A stretch of 64,000 bases of DNA from [Phialemoniopsis] sp. UDSM-2020 (Eukaryota; Ascomycota; Sordariomycetes; Thyridiales; Thyridiaceae): positions 930,001 through 994,000 of the forward strand of contig JAEILZ010000003.1 in assembly GCA_018873225.1 (NCBI GenBank), read 5' to 3'. The translations under genes were made by a program, and so were the position numbers. This document shows, piece by piece, positions 11,872-23,351 of this stretch. Under the pieces are notes generated by a model. That model made no database searches and had not been told where the DNA came from. It saw only the letters and a program-made list of their open reading frames with translations. Numbering within the stretch: the first letter of the stretch is position 1; the number at the start of each line of letters is the position of its first letter.

Positions 11872-12950
11872 AGCGCTGTATAAAAGATAGCCTGCATTAG
11901 AGACAACTTAGACAGTGTATGAGCTTTCCCAGTCTCCATAAAACGTATGTTGTTCGCAGAATATCACGGACGAAGACTATCACTCTTCCAAACATGTTGT
12001 CGCTGCCCTACATCATATGCATCAGACACAATTCATCCTTGTATTCAGTCTAGTCAAATTGAAGCTGTTCTTTACAAGCCTGTATTGGTTCAGGAGACAT
12101 CGACTTTTCAGCCAGACGCCAACCCGTCATCCCTCGCACCACGTAAAGGTTCAGGCTTTCTTTGCAAGGGTCCTTCCACACATTTTCCACGTCTCCGTCT
12201 CTTCAGGACGAAGAACCGCATCCCATGTGCTTCATCAGGATGCCCCACTCTCGGCGTTGTGAGGGGCGTAGCTATTCGTTACGACTCTTTTCTTGACAAA
12301 CATCCATCCTGCAAACTTCCAGGGCCCGACACAGGTTCTACTCTTTTCTCATGCCTCCGCGTCTGCGACGGATCTCACATCGTCTCCAGCACCGACTCCA
12401 CGCACAACGCGCTCGACAACCCCTAGTACAGGGGTCGGAACGCGGAAGGGGGATGTCGGGCTTCCGGCGGGTCATCGACGCCGAGAGGGTCGGCAGAGGA
12501 GGGGATTGGGGGCGGCCTTCCAGTGAGGTAGGGTTCGGAATCGGGGGCTCGCGAGGACTGGTTCGCTCTAGACCGCGATGTTGGTTGGCGGTGTCGCTGG
12601 GGGTCGACCCTTGGAGGGGGAAGACCGCACGCGGGCGACGTAGGTTATGGCGGGAGCGCAAGTCCTTGCGGCGGTTGGGCTCGACACTGTGCTCTACATC
12701 TGTTGGCGGTCTTGTCCCGCGGTCACCGGGGGGAAGAGACGGTTTGTAGGAGTTGACGCAGATGGAGCTGTGGAGCAATTGCGCTCGACGCTGGTTGATG
12801 TGATACTCGATCTCCGGGGAGAGAGCGTCGCATCGACCGGCGGAACACAATAGGAGGGTTACTCCTCGGTGCTCAACGCATTGACACTCGAGTTGCTCGT
12901 CGATGAGTGCCGTGCGGAGCTGAGAAGTGTTGACTGTCGCTTGTCGTGCA

Positions 12951-13156
12951 TGCTGGTTCCGGGTTCACGCCTCTGGCCTCATGGCTGGCATCCAATTTTG
13001 GAGCTCGAGCTAGGCGTTCAGAGCGATGATACCCCTTTCGTCATGCCATGCGGGTTGGATCAATGAAAGTTAAGATCTGCTGGAGCATCTGGGTGCATGC
13101 ATCTGGCCTCATGGCTGGATCCCTCGATGGAATCTCAAGCTAGGCTTTCAGTGCGG
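12951..13156. repeat. Degenerate direct repeat, two copies of about 75 bp
   Basis: Copy A lies at about 12951-13025 and copy B at about 13078-13156. Shared blocks in the same order are TGCTGG, CTGGCCTCATGGCTGG (16 identical bases) and AAGCTAGGCTTTCAG versus GAGCTAGGCGTTCAG, with single-base indels between them. It looks like an old tandem duplication with a spacer of about 50 bp. Neither copy has a clear open frame or terminal inverted repeat. Confidence 0.5.
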
Positions 13157-13309
13157 TGCGCCATTTGCTGCGCGAGCAGATCATAAAGTTGCCCTTGCGG
13201 GCATGTTAAATTGAAAGAGAAGCGAACGGAGCTCTTCCCGGGAGAACGAAGGGAGTTGTCCATGAGGAAGAAGAGCGAGAATGCAATTCGATGTGGTGCA
13301 TGCGAGCTC

Positions 13310-13317
13310 TATAAATA
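13310..13317 (+). promoter_or_regulatory. TATA-like box upstream of the phosphopantetheinyl transferase gene
   Basis: TATAAATA lies 193 bp before the ATG at 13510. It is followed by pyrimidine-rich DNA, a plausible core promoter layout for a plus-strand start around 13350-13450. This is a motif match only. Confidence 0.35.
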
Positions 13318-13509
13318 AGCCGCAGGCTAGAAGCTATCAATCGGTATTTTTTCCGGGGCAAATTTGCCAGGTTGTTTCGTCTTACACCAGCACCTGCGAC
13401 ACCATGACCTGACACCTGAAACTCGATCGGGGACCTCACACACTCCAAATCGCACCATAATCTGCTCACTTTTCAACTGCCATGCTTAGATTTGCACCGT
13501 TGAGCTAAT

Positions 13510-14554
13510 ATGGCAGACAGCGGCGACCGCCCGCCGGTGCTGGTTCAATGGATTCTGGACACACGAAACCTCTGGCCAGAGGCTACCAAGACCAAGGATC
13601 TCGAGACAGTGGTGAGGCCCGCACAAGCTTTTCTTAGCCCGGAGATTCATGCCTCTACAAGTGTGAACTTTTACTAACCACCCGCACACAACGGAGCAGG
13701 CGTCTAGGGCCCTCGCGCTCCTGAGGCCGGAGGAGAAGGCAGGGGTGCTGCGCTACATGTTTGTGCGCGACGCCAAGATGGCGATGGGCTCGCACCTGCT
13801 CAAGCACTATGTCATCAGCAAGCTGCACGGCGTGCCCTGGCGCGAAACGGTCATCACGCGCGACGCCAAGACGAAGCCCGTCTACGTCGACCCGGCCACG
13901 GGGAGCCAGCCCGTCGCCTTCAACGTGAGCCACCAGGCCGGACTCGTCGCCCTCGTCGCCGTGGCGGACTACTACCCCGGGGGCACCGTCGACGTCGGCG
14001 TCGACGTGGTCTGCGTGTCGGAGCGGCGCGACAGAGACCACAAGATGGTCGCGGACGAGGGGTGGCCGGCCTACGTGGACATGCACGCCGACGTGTTCGC
14101 GCCGGGCGAGGCCGAGTACCTCAAGTACCGGGTGCTCAGCGGCGCGCCGGGCGGAGCGCTCCTCCCGGGCGCCGAGGCCGTGCTCGACTTCAAGCTGCGG
14201 TGCTTCTACACGCTGTGGTGCCTGCGCGAGGCGTACGTCAAGATGACGGGCGAGGCGCTGCTGGCCGAGTGGCTGCGGGAGCTGGAGTTTCGGGCTTTCT
14301 TACCGCCCGTGGCTGCTGCGGCCGGTGCTGCTGCTGAGGCGCAGGGCGTCGCGGTCAAGGTGGAGGACGTGTGGTTCAAGGGCAAGAAGGTGGAGGATGC
14401 CAACGTATGTATTCGGTCTTGGGGCCCCGATTACATGACGTGTACGGCGGTGCGGACACCGGGACACGAAGCTGACGGATTGGCTTTTGAGCTGGGTCCT
14501 TATGAGATGTTGTTTATGGAGGATGTCTTGAGCTTTGCCGAGTCCATGTTATAG
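13510..14554 (+). CDS. 4'-phosphopantetheinyl transferase (Sfp/NpgA type), 2 exons
   Basis: Exons 13510-13611 and 13700-14554 give 318 aa. The enzyme moves the phosphopantetheine arm of CoA onto a conserved Ser of carrier-protein domains in polyketide synthases, non-ribosomal peptide synthetases and the Lys2 aminoadipate reductase. Seen: the N-terminal half with RDAKMAMGSHLLKHYVIS, the CoA-site NVSHQAGLVALVA, the Mg-binding strand VDVGVDVV, and the family signature FYTLWCLREAYVKMTGE (W-x-x-[KR]-E-A-x-x-K). An Ala-rich insertion follows at about residues 232-245. Splicing is in phase (GTGAGG donor, GCAG acceptor). No PKS or NRPS gene is nearby, so this is probably the housekeeping PPTase that serves the whole genome. 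Confidence 0.9.
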
Positions 14555-15663
14555 AAAGCCCTCTTATGACTGATGATTGTTTCTAGAATAATTGACATAA
14601 AGCGCGATTGCATTGAACTGAGAGCTTGGCTATCAAGTCTACAGTGAGAAAAAGGTACATGTAGTCAACAAATGCAATGTCTTCATCTTTTCCTTTGAGG
14701 CTGTTCATATCCTTCACTATCGAGTCCCTTGGCTGTTTAGTTAATTCAAGTACTCCGTACAGCCGGTATCTGTCAAGTAATACGCGGAGAGCGCCCAAAG
14801 CGTCTTTCTCCCCAAGAACGAGGTCCATCTCTGTTCTCGGTAATGGGGATCTGCTGGAGCCACTGTGTAGGGATGTCTGGCCGGCGCTAGGCCTGAATCT
14901 GGGGCCACTACGGGTGGTGCTTGCACCAGACTAGACCGGTGCTCCAGCATCCCGGTGCAGGGCAGGCAGCTCGCATGCTGCTGTTATTGGCTGACAGGTG
15001 TGGGAGCTTTTTTAAGCTGCCCAGCCAGCGGGAGGCCAACAACGTCATTTCTCTAGCAGGCGTCGCAACTTCAGATCATGCATGCATACTCCGTACCGGT
15101 ACTCTACTTCGTGGAGTCCAGAAGATACCAAGGAATTCCATTGTTTAAGGCACCCGAGACACCGGGTGAACACGACTTTCCCTGAAGTAGTATTTGAGTT
15201 GCGAACCCGAGGAGACACTGCCACTCTGCCAGTGCTGCTGTCACACTACTTTAGTTACCTGGATCTTGCCCCCCGTGCCTGCTCATGAAAATACCTGTGT
15301 CTGTGCCGAGTGTGCTATTCCTCCACCGACGCCGCCCCGATTTTAGCACACCCTCAATATCCCATCAATCCTTGCAACACACCCCATCCAGAGCTGCTGG
15401 CTGTTGCCCCTCACCATACAGCACCTTTCCCGATTTTCCTCCTCTCACTGGTGCCATGAGGGAGGGTTGCTAATCTTTGACCTCATCGTTGCTGTTTTTT
15501 CGTGTTCGCAGTTGTCGCGATCTTGCCTCTCCCTCTACACCTCTTTTTGTTTTACGATCCCCCATACCAGCGGTCTAGAGCTCCCACATCCAAGCCACTC
15601 TGTCCACAATTGTGATACCCACATACCGCTTCCTTGGCTTCACCAACGCCTTGCGACTTTAGC
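14555..15663. other. Intergenic region upstream of the Osh1-like gene
   Basis: No gene is visible. The 3' half (about 15300-15660) is strongly C/T-rich with few G residues, typical of a long fungal 5' leader, and leads into the very short first coding exon of the Osh1-like gene. Confidence 0.45.
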
Positions 15664-18600
15664 ATGTCGGACGCCGGCGATAGGTGAGAGAGCTCCATTC
15701 CCATTTCCTTTTGTGTTGGTTCCTTAGCAAACATCTCAGAACCGACCGCTAACAGCATCTGGTAACACCACGTTGCAGTACCCATAAACGAACGAAGTCT
15801 TCTGGTCCTCTATCTCTGCTGAGGCGAAAGGATCGCAGTGGCGGCGAGGACGACTACACTTCAGACGACGGCTCCCAGCATGCTATGTCTGGTGTAGCAT
15901 CTAATCCCACCGTCGCGACCTCTCAAACCTCCTCTGCCATGGCCCACCAGCCTTCCACCAAGGGTCACAATCCCCGCCAGTCGATTGCTGGAGCTTCCCT
16001 CGGCCGAATATCTTCCCAGCAGGGCTCAGCCGCTGCCTCCAAGTCTGCTCCGGCCGTCGTCGACAAGGCGACCACTCTAGAACAATCCGTGCGCAAGTTC
16101 CGCGTTGTTGAAGCCTTGAGAAATGGCGACACGGCATCCATATCGAGAACAATTCGTGAGACCGCCGAGGGCGGCCCCCGCCAGAGCATCTCGTCGATAT
16201 CTGCTCAGTCTGCGACTACGCTAGATGACACGACCATCCTCCACCTCGCCATACAATGCGCAGAGTTCCCCGTCGTCGAGTATGTGCTCTCTGATGGTGC
16301 CGGCTCGATCGACGTCAATGCACGGGATAAGGACGGCAACACGCCGCTACACGTTGCGGCAATGCAAGGCCGGTCCCAGGTCGTGCGCCTGCTGCTCGAC
16401 CAAAAGGACATCAACGAGTCCATTGCCAACAATCAAGGCCGCCTGCCCCTCGATCTGGCGCGCAATCCCGAGATTTTCCAAGTCCTGCAGCTCTCCAGGT
16501 CCCTCTTCGCCGAGGAGAAGGTCAAGGAGGTCCAAGAACTGGTCAGCCGGGGCGACTACAAAACACTAGCTCAGGTTCTAGACGAGCCTCGGCTGAAGAC
16601 TGTTATGGACATCAACAGCACCGAGTTTGTCTCGGATCCTATCACCTCTCAGTCCGGGGGCAACTTGCTGCACGAAGCTGCGCGCAAGAAGAACACGGCT
16701 CTCATTCAGGTGCTGCTCCTCCACGGTGCCGACCCCTTCAGGAGAGATCGCAAGGGCAAGCTACCTCAGGATGTGACCAAGGACGACGTCACCAGAGCTA
16801 TGCTGAAGCGGTCACCGGCCGCTGTCGCAGCGCAGAGGGGTATCCAGGAGAAGGCGGTTCTCGGCTCTGCCAATCAAGGAGCGGCCACTTCTACAGCTGG
16901 TGACCCGCTTGCCGGACGAGAGGCAAGAGAGATGAAGGGCTATTTGAAGAAATGGACAAACTACAGGAAGGGGTATCAGCTGCGGTTCTTCGTACTCGAG
17001 GATGGCGTACTCAGTTACTACAAGCACCAAGATGATGCTGGCTCCGCCTGCCGAGGAGCCATCAACATGCGGATTGCTCGGCTGCACATGAGCCCAGACG
17101 AGAAGACCAAGTTTGAGATTATTGGCAAGTCTTCTGTCAAGTACACCCTTAAGGCCAATCACGAGGTCGAGGCCAAGCGGTGGTTCTGGGCCTTGAACAA
17201 CTCGATACAGTGGTCCAAAGACCAGGCTCGAGAAGAAGACAAGAACCGCGCAAGGAGTGCCGAGCTGCTGAAGCAGGCCAAGGCCGAGCACTCCCAGGGA
17301 ACGTCTATCAATGAGACACAAAGCGAGAGTGCCAGCGTTACCGACCGGCCGCGCAGCAGCTTCCAACTCTCCCGCCTGCATTCTGCTACCAAGTCTCTGA
17401 CCAAGGTCCCGCTGGCTGGCACAAGTACAGTCGGCAGTCTAGACGACGACGACAATGGCGACTTCTACGAGTCCAAGAGCATGGGCGGCGCACCGGGTCA
17501 GAATGACGATGACGACGATGACGAGGACTACGGCGATGCTTCGAGCGGACACGAAGCGCCTAGTGGAAACAAGGATGCCTTCAACATCACCGCTCAGTCT
17601 GTCAAGCTACAACTCGATACTATGGCGCAGGTGAACGCTGCACTGATTACTGAGGCCACCAAAAACCCCGCTCTCACTCTGTCGGACGCCAAGACGCAGC
17701 AAGCGCTGTCTACCTATGATGCTGCGATTCGTTCCATGACCGGACTCGTCGGAGATCTACTCAGGATCTCTCGCGATCGCGACTCGTACTGGCAGTACCG
17801 CCTAGACCGCGAGGTGGACATGCGTCGCATGTGGGAAGAGAGCATGGCCAAGGTCGCGCATGAGCAAGAGGCTCTCGAGGCTCGCGTCGACGAAGCGGAA
17901 GAGAAAAAGAAGCATGCCAAGAGGATATTGAAGGAAGTCGTCGGCAGTGGAATGCTCGAGGACGGACCGAACATTGCACATGGTGTTGCTGCTGTAGAGG
18001 CCTCACAGGGCGTGTCCGAGGCCGATGTTGCGGCTGGACAGAAATCCCCAACTCACACCATCTCCCGGCGGCAGACCGTCATTGAGCAAGTTGCGGACCT
18101 GTCAGACTCCGAGTCCGATAGCGAGGAGTTCTTCGACGCGGTTGATGCAGGTGAGGTGGAGGCTGAGCCCCTGCCGCCCTATGACATTGTCGCACCGGTA
18201 GGAAAAGAGAAGCAGGAGGTGGTCATTTCCGGTATCGATATCAGTAGCGCATTCCACGGATATGAGAATGGCCCAAGGCAGAGACTCAAGCTCGACGCTG
18301 ACAACCGGCCCAAGGTGGGACTTTGGGTAAGTGCAACAATTCAAAAAAACCATTTCATGATAGCTAGAACTGACATCGATTACAGGGCATCCTGAAATCA
18401 ATGGTTGGGAAGGATATGACCAGAATGACACTCCCAGTGTCCTTCAATGAGCCAACTTCTCTGCTCCACCGGAGTTCCGAGGATATGGAGTACTCGGAGC
18501 TGCTTGAGCAAGCTGCTGCGCGATCCGACTCGATAGAGAGACTGATCCACGTGGCCGCCTTTGCCGCCAGTATCTATGCGTCGACAATCGGCCGTGTTGC

Positions 18601-19561
18601 CAAGCCTTTCAACCCTCTTCTCGCCGAGACATTTGAGTATGCCCGGCCTGACAAGAACTACCGTATGTTGGTCGAGCAAGTCAGCCATCACCCGCCAATC
18701 GGTGCTTCATGGGCAGAGTCGCCCAAGTGGACTTACTACGGAGAGCAGAATGTAAAGTCCAAGTTCTACGGCAAATCGTTTGACTTCCAGCAGCTTGGAA
18801 CGTGCTTCTTGAGGCTGAGGCCTGATGCTGGAGGCAAGGAAGACTTCTATACGTGGAAGAAGCTCAACTCCACGGTTGTTGGTATCATCACGGGCAGCCC
18901 TGTCGTCGACAGTCACGGCCCCATGGTGATCAAGAACTGGACCACGGGCGAGGTGGCGCATCTCAACTTCAAGCCGCGTGGCTGGACTGCCGCCTCTGCC
19001 TATCATGTCAACGGCAAGATCGTAGACGCCAATGGTCACGTTCGGGTGTCGCTGGGTGGACGCTGGAACTCGAGGATCTACGCACGCTTCACTCCCGGGT
19101 ACGAGGCCACGGTGGAGGAGCCGGCCGAGGGCGAGTCGGAGCACAGGGGCAGCATCTCGGACCAGAACCGCGCCTTCCTCATCTGGCAGGCGAACCCGAG
19201 ACCCAAGGGCATCCCCTTCAACCTGACGCCGTTTGCCGTGACGTTCAACCACATCGACGACCAGCTCAAGCAGTGGCTGGCGCCGACGGACTCGCGGCGG
19301 CGGCCGGACCAGCGGGCGATGGAGGAGGGCGAGTACGACTTTGCGGCGACGGAGAAGGTGCGGCTGGAGGAGGCGCAGCGCGCGAGGAGAAAGGTGCGCG
19401 AGGCCAGGGGCGAGGAGTTTGCGCCCGCTTGGTTCGAGAAGTCCAAGTGCGAGGTCACGGGCGAGACGTTCTGGAAACTGAACGGCCGGTACTGGGACCA
19501 GAGGGAGCGGGCGGGCAAGGGCGACGAGCATGCTTGGGACGGGCTGGAGAGGATTTACTGA
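15664..19561 (+). CDS. Oxysterol-binding protein, Osh1/Osh2 type (ankyrin-PH-FFAT-ORD), 3 exons
   Basis: Exons 15664-15683, 15779-18326 and 18386-19561 give 1247 aa. The 20-nt first exon (MSDAGD plus two bases of the next codon) joins in phase to THKRTKSSGPLS. Domain order: ankyrin repeats (about 160-350; DKDGNTPLHVAAMQGRSQVVRLLL), a PH domain from about 391 (MKGYLKKWTNYRKGYQLRFFVLE), an acidic DDDDDDEDYGD linker, a FFAT-type motif EFFDAVDAGE (about 789), then the sterol/PI4P-binding ORD with the signature EQVSHHPP near residue 952. Proteins of this layout exchange sterol for PI4P at ER-Golgi or ER-vacuole contacts, with VAP binding the FFAT motif. The length is close to yeast Osh1/Osh2. The intron at 18327-18385 falls in the ORD lid region. 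Confidence 0.95.
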
Positions 19562-20096
19562 GAGCAGCGAGGTGGTGACGATGCCGCTGACTTTGACTTT
19601 TCTTTCTGAATGAAGCGCACCGGGTAGAAGTACTGTGGCCAGTTCTTGCACCTGAATTTCTCAGGTGGAGCGAGGGACTCCTGCGAAGAGTCGTAGTCTA
19701 GCTGACAACATGATGTGTACTGCAAAAGAAGAATCATTCTATTCGACAAGAGTCTGTTTTATTTCTATGGTGGATGTACCCGTACTGGTTGAGTCTACCA
19801 TGCTTGTAATGGCCATCCTTGGATCGGCATATCTCAGTCAAACAAACCCCTACCTGTTCAGCCTGTCTCTAAGACATTGAAACAATGTTAAGTTAGGGGG
19901 GTCCAAGCTTCTCAGCAACGTGTATATGGCAAATCTGCAGAGTACTTGGCTGGTTCTTTTGATGATCAACATGCATCACTTATCTCCGGCTTTGATTTGT
20001 AATCGAGGAAGCACCTCTCGACTTCAGTAGAACTTCACATATACAAACACTACTTTACTGCACATTGCAAAGCATGGTTATTCAAATGCATGCATC
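19562..20096. other. Intergenic region
   Basis: AT-richer spacer of 535 bp between two plus-strand genes. It holds the 3' untranslated region of the Osh1-like gene and the promoter of the oxidoreductase. Nothing else recognised. Confidence 0.4.
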
Positions 20097-21155
20097 ATGG
20101 CTGGTAATGATAAAGCGAGGACGATGCGCCGCTGGGAAATCGCAGCGGTAGGTCGAGAGCACCTCAGGCTCAGCACGGTGGACATGCCCGTCCCGGGGCC
20201 CGGGGAGGTTCTCATCAAGGTGATCGCAGTAGCCCTCAATTACCGCGACAAGATGGTCATCGAGACGGGCCGGGGCCTCGACCTCAAGTTCCCCTTCACC
20301 CCGTGCTCCGACCTCGCCGGCACGGTCATCGCCCTCGGCCCAACGGCCGCCCGCTTCGAGGTCGGCGCGCAGGTTATATCCGCCCCGACGCCGGACTGGA
20401 TCGATGGTCTCCGAGGCGGCACGGCCCGCACGCCGGCGTACCAGACCCTCGGCGGGTTCTACCGGGGCGTGCTCGCAGAACACGTCGCCCTGCCCGAGGC
20501 CTGGCTCGTCCGGGCGCCGGCGTCGCTCGACCCTTGGCGGGCATGCACTCTACCCATCGCCGGCCTGACAGCGTGGTTCGCGCTCGTCGAGCGCGCGCGC
20601 GTACGGCCGGGGGACACGGTGCTCGTGCCGGGCACGGGCGGCGTGTCGCTCTTCGGCGTGCAGATCGCCAAGGCGTCCGGCGCGCGGGTCATCGTCTGCG
20701 CGCGAGCCGAGAACGAGGCGCGGGCGCGGCAACTCGGCGCGGACGAGTTTGTCGACCGTGACGGAGCAGAGGAAGAGGACTGGGTCGAGGCCGTGTACCG
20801 CCTGACGGGCGAGCGCGGGGCCGACGTCGTGCTCGAGGTCGTGGGCGGCGCGCACCTGGGCGGGTCGGTGCGGGCGGCGGCCGTCGGCGGGCGCGTGTGC
20901 CAGATCGGCGCGCTGGCGGGGGCCTGGGAGGTCAGCGCGCCCGCGATGCCGCTCATGCTCAAGGACGTCGCGGTCTACGGGATCGGGACGGGGAGCAGGG
21001 CGGCGCTGGAGCGGTTCGTCCGGGCCGTGGAGCAGGGCGGGATCGAGCCCGTCGTCGACTCGAGGTTCCGGATGGCGGACCTGCCGGCGGCGCTGGACCG
21101 GCTTGAGGGCGGAGGGGTGTTTGGCAAGATTGTCATTGACGTGGCTCAGTCATGA
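20097..21155 (+). CDS. Zinc-independent MDR oxidoreductase (quinone oxidoreductase-like)
   Basis: Single-exon gene, 352 aa, the usual length of the medium-chain dehydrogenase/reductase superfamily. It has the GroES-like N-terminal half (GEVLIKVIAVALNYRDKM, where NYRDK is the quinone oxidoreductase signature), FTPCSDLAGTV, the linker HVALPEAWLVRAP, and a Rossmann half with the GTGGVSLFGVQIAKA nucleotide loop and DVVLEVVGG. The Cys/His ligands of zinc alcohol dehydrogenases are missing, so it should use NAD(P)H without zinc. The substrate cannot be read from sequence. The start ATGGCTGGTAATG lies in CATC context; another Met (MRRWEI) follows at residue 10. It sits upstream of a peroxisomal thioesterase on the same strand but with its own promoter. 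Confidence 0.85.
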   Translation: MAGNDKARTMRRWEIAAVGREHLRLSTVDMPVPGPGEVLIKVIAVALNYRDKMVIETGRGLDLKFPFTPCSDLAGTVIALGPTAARFEVGAQVISAPTPDWIDGLRGGTARTPAYQTLGGFYRGVLAEHVALPEAWLVRAPASLDPWRACTLPIAGLTAWFALVERARVRPGDTVLVPGTGGVSLFGVQIAKASGARVIVCARAENEARARQLGADEFVDRDGAEEEDWVEAVYRLTGERGADVVLEVVGGAHLGGSVRAAAVGGRVCQIGALAGAWEVSAPAMPLMLKDVAVYGIGTGSRAALERFVRAVEQGGIEPVVDSRFRMADLPAALDRLEGGGVFGKIVIDVAQS

Positions 21156-21849
21156 CTGTCGAGTCGATGGTTAAGTCCCGAGCAGGGTGCAAAAATGACG
21201 TATCCACTGCTACAGGGCTGTGTTGGGCTGTCGTTACGACCTCCCCTAGCCGGATGTGGAGATATCTTGAAATAGGATTCAAAGGGATCAAGGTTGCCAA
21301 GAGAAGCCCCCTGCTTTCTTACGGGAATTGAAGAAGCTTGTCCCTAACATGTGATAGTGTTCTAACACATGCTTCGTGCGAACGGTGGCAGAAATGTATG
21401 TAGCCCGTCAGCTTTTGTTTTGTGACAGCCGCTTATACAGTGGCTGTATGACGAGAAAGATGGAGTTGTAGAAATAAGACACGAGCTTAGAGAAAGCCCA
21501 TTAATTCTCAGCCGACAATCCGTCTCGGCGCCGTCACTGTTTTGTGGCCGTCTTACACTCTGCCGTACCTCGGCACTCTGGCATCTGCCGTGCCTCGAAT
21601 GACATATCCTGATCGAGCATCTTTATTCTAAAATAAGCAGGCCTTGGAATCCTTCTGCCATCACGATGGATTCCTACTTGAGCGGGGCCTCTCTGCCCGC
21701 GCCTCTGGGATCTCATGCTCTGTGTTATTTGTATGTAATTCATTCTCTTACTGCTTACTTTCGTTTCAAGCGTCGCATCAGCTGAATACCAGCACTCAAC
21801 CCATAATCCCTGAACGAATTGAAAGTCCAGGGAGCTTCCCTCCTGCGAT
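21156..21849. other. Intergenic region
   Basis: Spacer of 694 bp between the oxidoreductase and the thioesterase. Frames on both strands lack domains. No repeats noted. Confidence 0.4.
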
Positions 21850-23147
21850 ATGGACCCGAAAGACCCCCAATTTGCACCCGGGCAGAGGCTGAACAAGGCG
21901 AAGGATGGAGCTACATTGTTGCCGGCGCCGCCCTTTGACCCGGCCAAGTCGGAGCTGGAGAATCACCTCGAGGTGACAGAGGTCAAGGCCTTGGGACCGG
22001 TGAGTCTGGATGCTTGATATCAAAAGCCATCGTCACCTAGAGAATACAAGGTTGACACATCTTCCTGCCGGCAAAAAGAACGTCTTCACAAACACCCGCC
22101 CGCAGTGGCACCCGGTCGGCGGCCCCGGCATCTTTGGCGGCGCCCTCATGGCCGAGTGCCTCTCGGCCGCCTACCGCACCGTCCCGGAGGGCTTCTTCGC
22201 CGTCTCGTGCCACTCGTACTTCCTCGCGCCCGCCTCGGCCGAGGTGCCCCTGCTCATGCACGTCGAGCGCCTGCGCGACGGCCGCTCCTTTTCCACGCGG
22301 ACCGTGCAGGCGCGCCAGGGGGGGCGCTGCATCCTGACCATGACGGCCTCGTTCGCGCGCGCCGGGGCGACGGACGGCAAAAACGTCGTCGAGCACGCGG
22401 CGCCCATGCCCTCGGCCGCCGAGCTGGGACCCGCGGCCTGTCCCCCCGACGACTGGAAGGACGAGCCGCGCATCCTTCGGTCGTGGCCGATGCAGACGTC
22501 GCCGATCCACACCGTCGGCATGGACGACGCGGTCCCGCCGCACGGGCGCCGGGTGTGGCGCTGGATACGCAGCCGGGAGAAGATCTCGGAGGAGGGCGGG
22601 CACGTCGCGCACATGGCGGCGCTGGCCAACTTCAGCGACAGCTACTTCATCGAGGCCATCAGCCGCGTGCACCGCCTGTGGATGCAGGTGTTTCCAGCGA
22701 AGGACCTGCCGAACCTGCCAGACGACCTCCAGGAGTACTTCAAGGCCATGTACCTCAACGAGATCAACCCCGGCGACGACAAGGATAAGGGCAAGGACAA
22801 GGGCAAGGGCAAGAAGGGCGAGATTGACCCGACAATGTGGCTCGAGCGGCCCGAGATTGGCATGATGGTCAGCCTCAATCATTCCATCTACTTTCACGCG
22901 CCCCTCAAGGTCAAGGCGGACGAGTGGCTGTTCTTCGAGATGGAGACCCCTTGGACTGGCGATGGCAGGGGGCTCGTCAGGGGCCGGATCTTTTCCAAGG
23001 ACGGGACGCTGCTGGTGACCTGCTTGCAGGAGGTAAGTACTCCATCACAGAGACTTTGAAAGTAGGCATGATCAGTAACATTGTGCACAGGGTACGGTCC
23101 GGCTGAAGGATAAGCCAAGCGGCAAGGGAAAGAGTGCCAAACTATAG
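21850..23147 (+). CDS. Acyl-CoA thioesterase II (TesB/ACOT8 family) with PTS1, 3 exons
   Basis: Exons 21850-21999, 22079-23032 and 23091-23147 give 386 aa. The first exon encodes MDPKDPQFAPGQRL. The first acceptor (CAAAAAG at 22071-22078) is weak but is the one found that keeps the frame into TNTRPQWHPVGGPGIFGG. Two hotdog halves are present: GGPGIFGGALMAECLSAAY, and SLNHSIYFHAP...METPWTG...GLVRGRIF...TCLQEGTVR. The family hydrolyses acyl-CoA in peroxisomes. The C terminus is AKL, a PTS1 variant, supporting peroxisomal import. Odd: the catalytic Asp expected in S-L-D-H is Asn here (Asn317), while the Thr (METPW) and Gln (CLQEG) partners are kept. A Lys/Asp/Gly-rich insertion (KDKGKDKGKGKKG) precedes the second half. 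Convergent with phytoene desaturase, 204 bp apart. Confidence 0.87.
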
Positions 23148-23351
23148 AGATGACGATGACTTGATGAACCCTTGCACTTATTGTTGAAATAGGACTGACA
23201 GACCAGGAGTTTCGAAAGATTGGCTAGAATGATATTGTACAGATAGATAGAGCCTTCTTTCAACCATCTATAACCTTTGTTAAGGAGTAAGAGCCAATTG
23301 TAGATGATATACAAGCTTGAAGAAATCCCAGTTCTTGCTCGTTACACGTTC

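Larger units (their letters stand above)
11872..13509. other. Intergenic region, 1.6 kb, no convincing gene
   Basis: The largest open frame (minus strand, 12338-12850) is Arg/Pro-rich, has no domain and is mirrored by equally long frames on the plus strand, so I treat it as chance. The region contains a degenerate direct repeat (about 12951-13025 and 13078-13156) and, just before the phosphopantetheinyl transferase gene, a TATA-like box. GC content is high and even between 12340 and 12860. Confidence 0.45.

Noticed and set aside
12338..12850. 170-codon minus-strand open frame, Arg/Pro-rich
   Set aside because: Equally long frames exist on the opposite strand. GC-rich DNA gives such frames by chance, and no motif or good start context was found.
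13510..14554. Phosphopantetheinyl transferase as sign of a secondary-metabolite cluster
   Set aside because: No PKS, NRPS, terpene synthase or tailoring set lies beside it, and the gene is required genome-wide.
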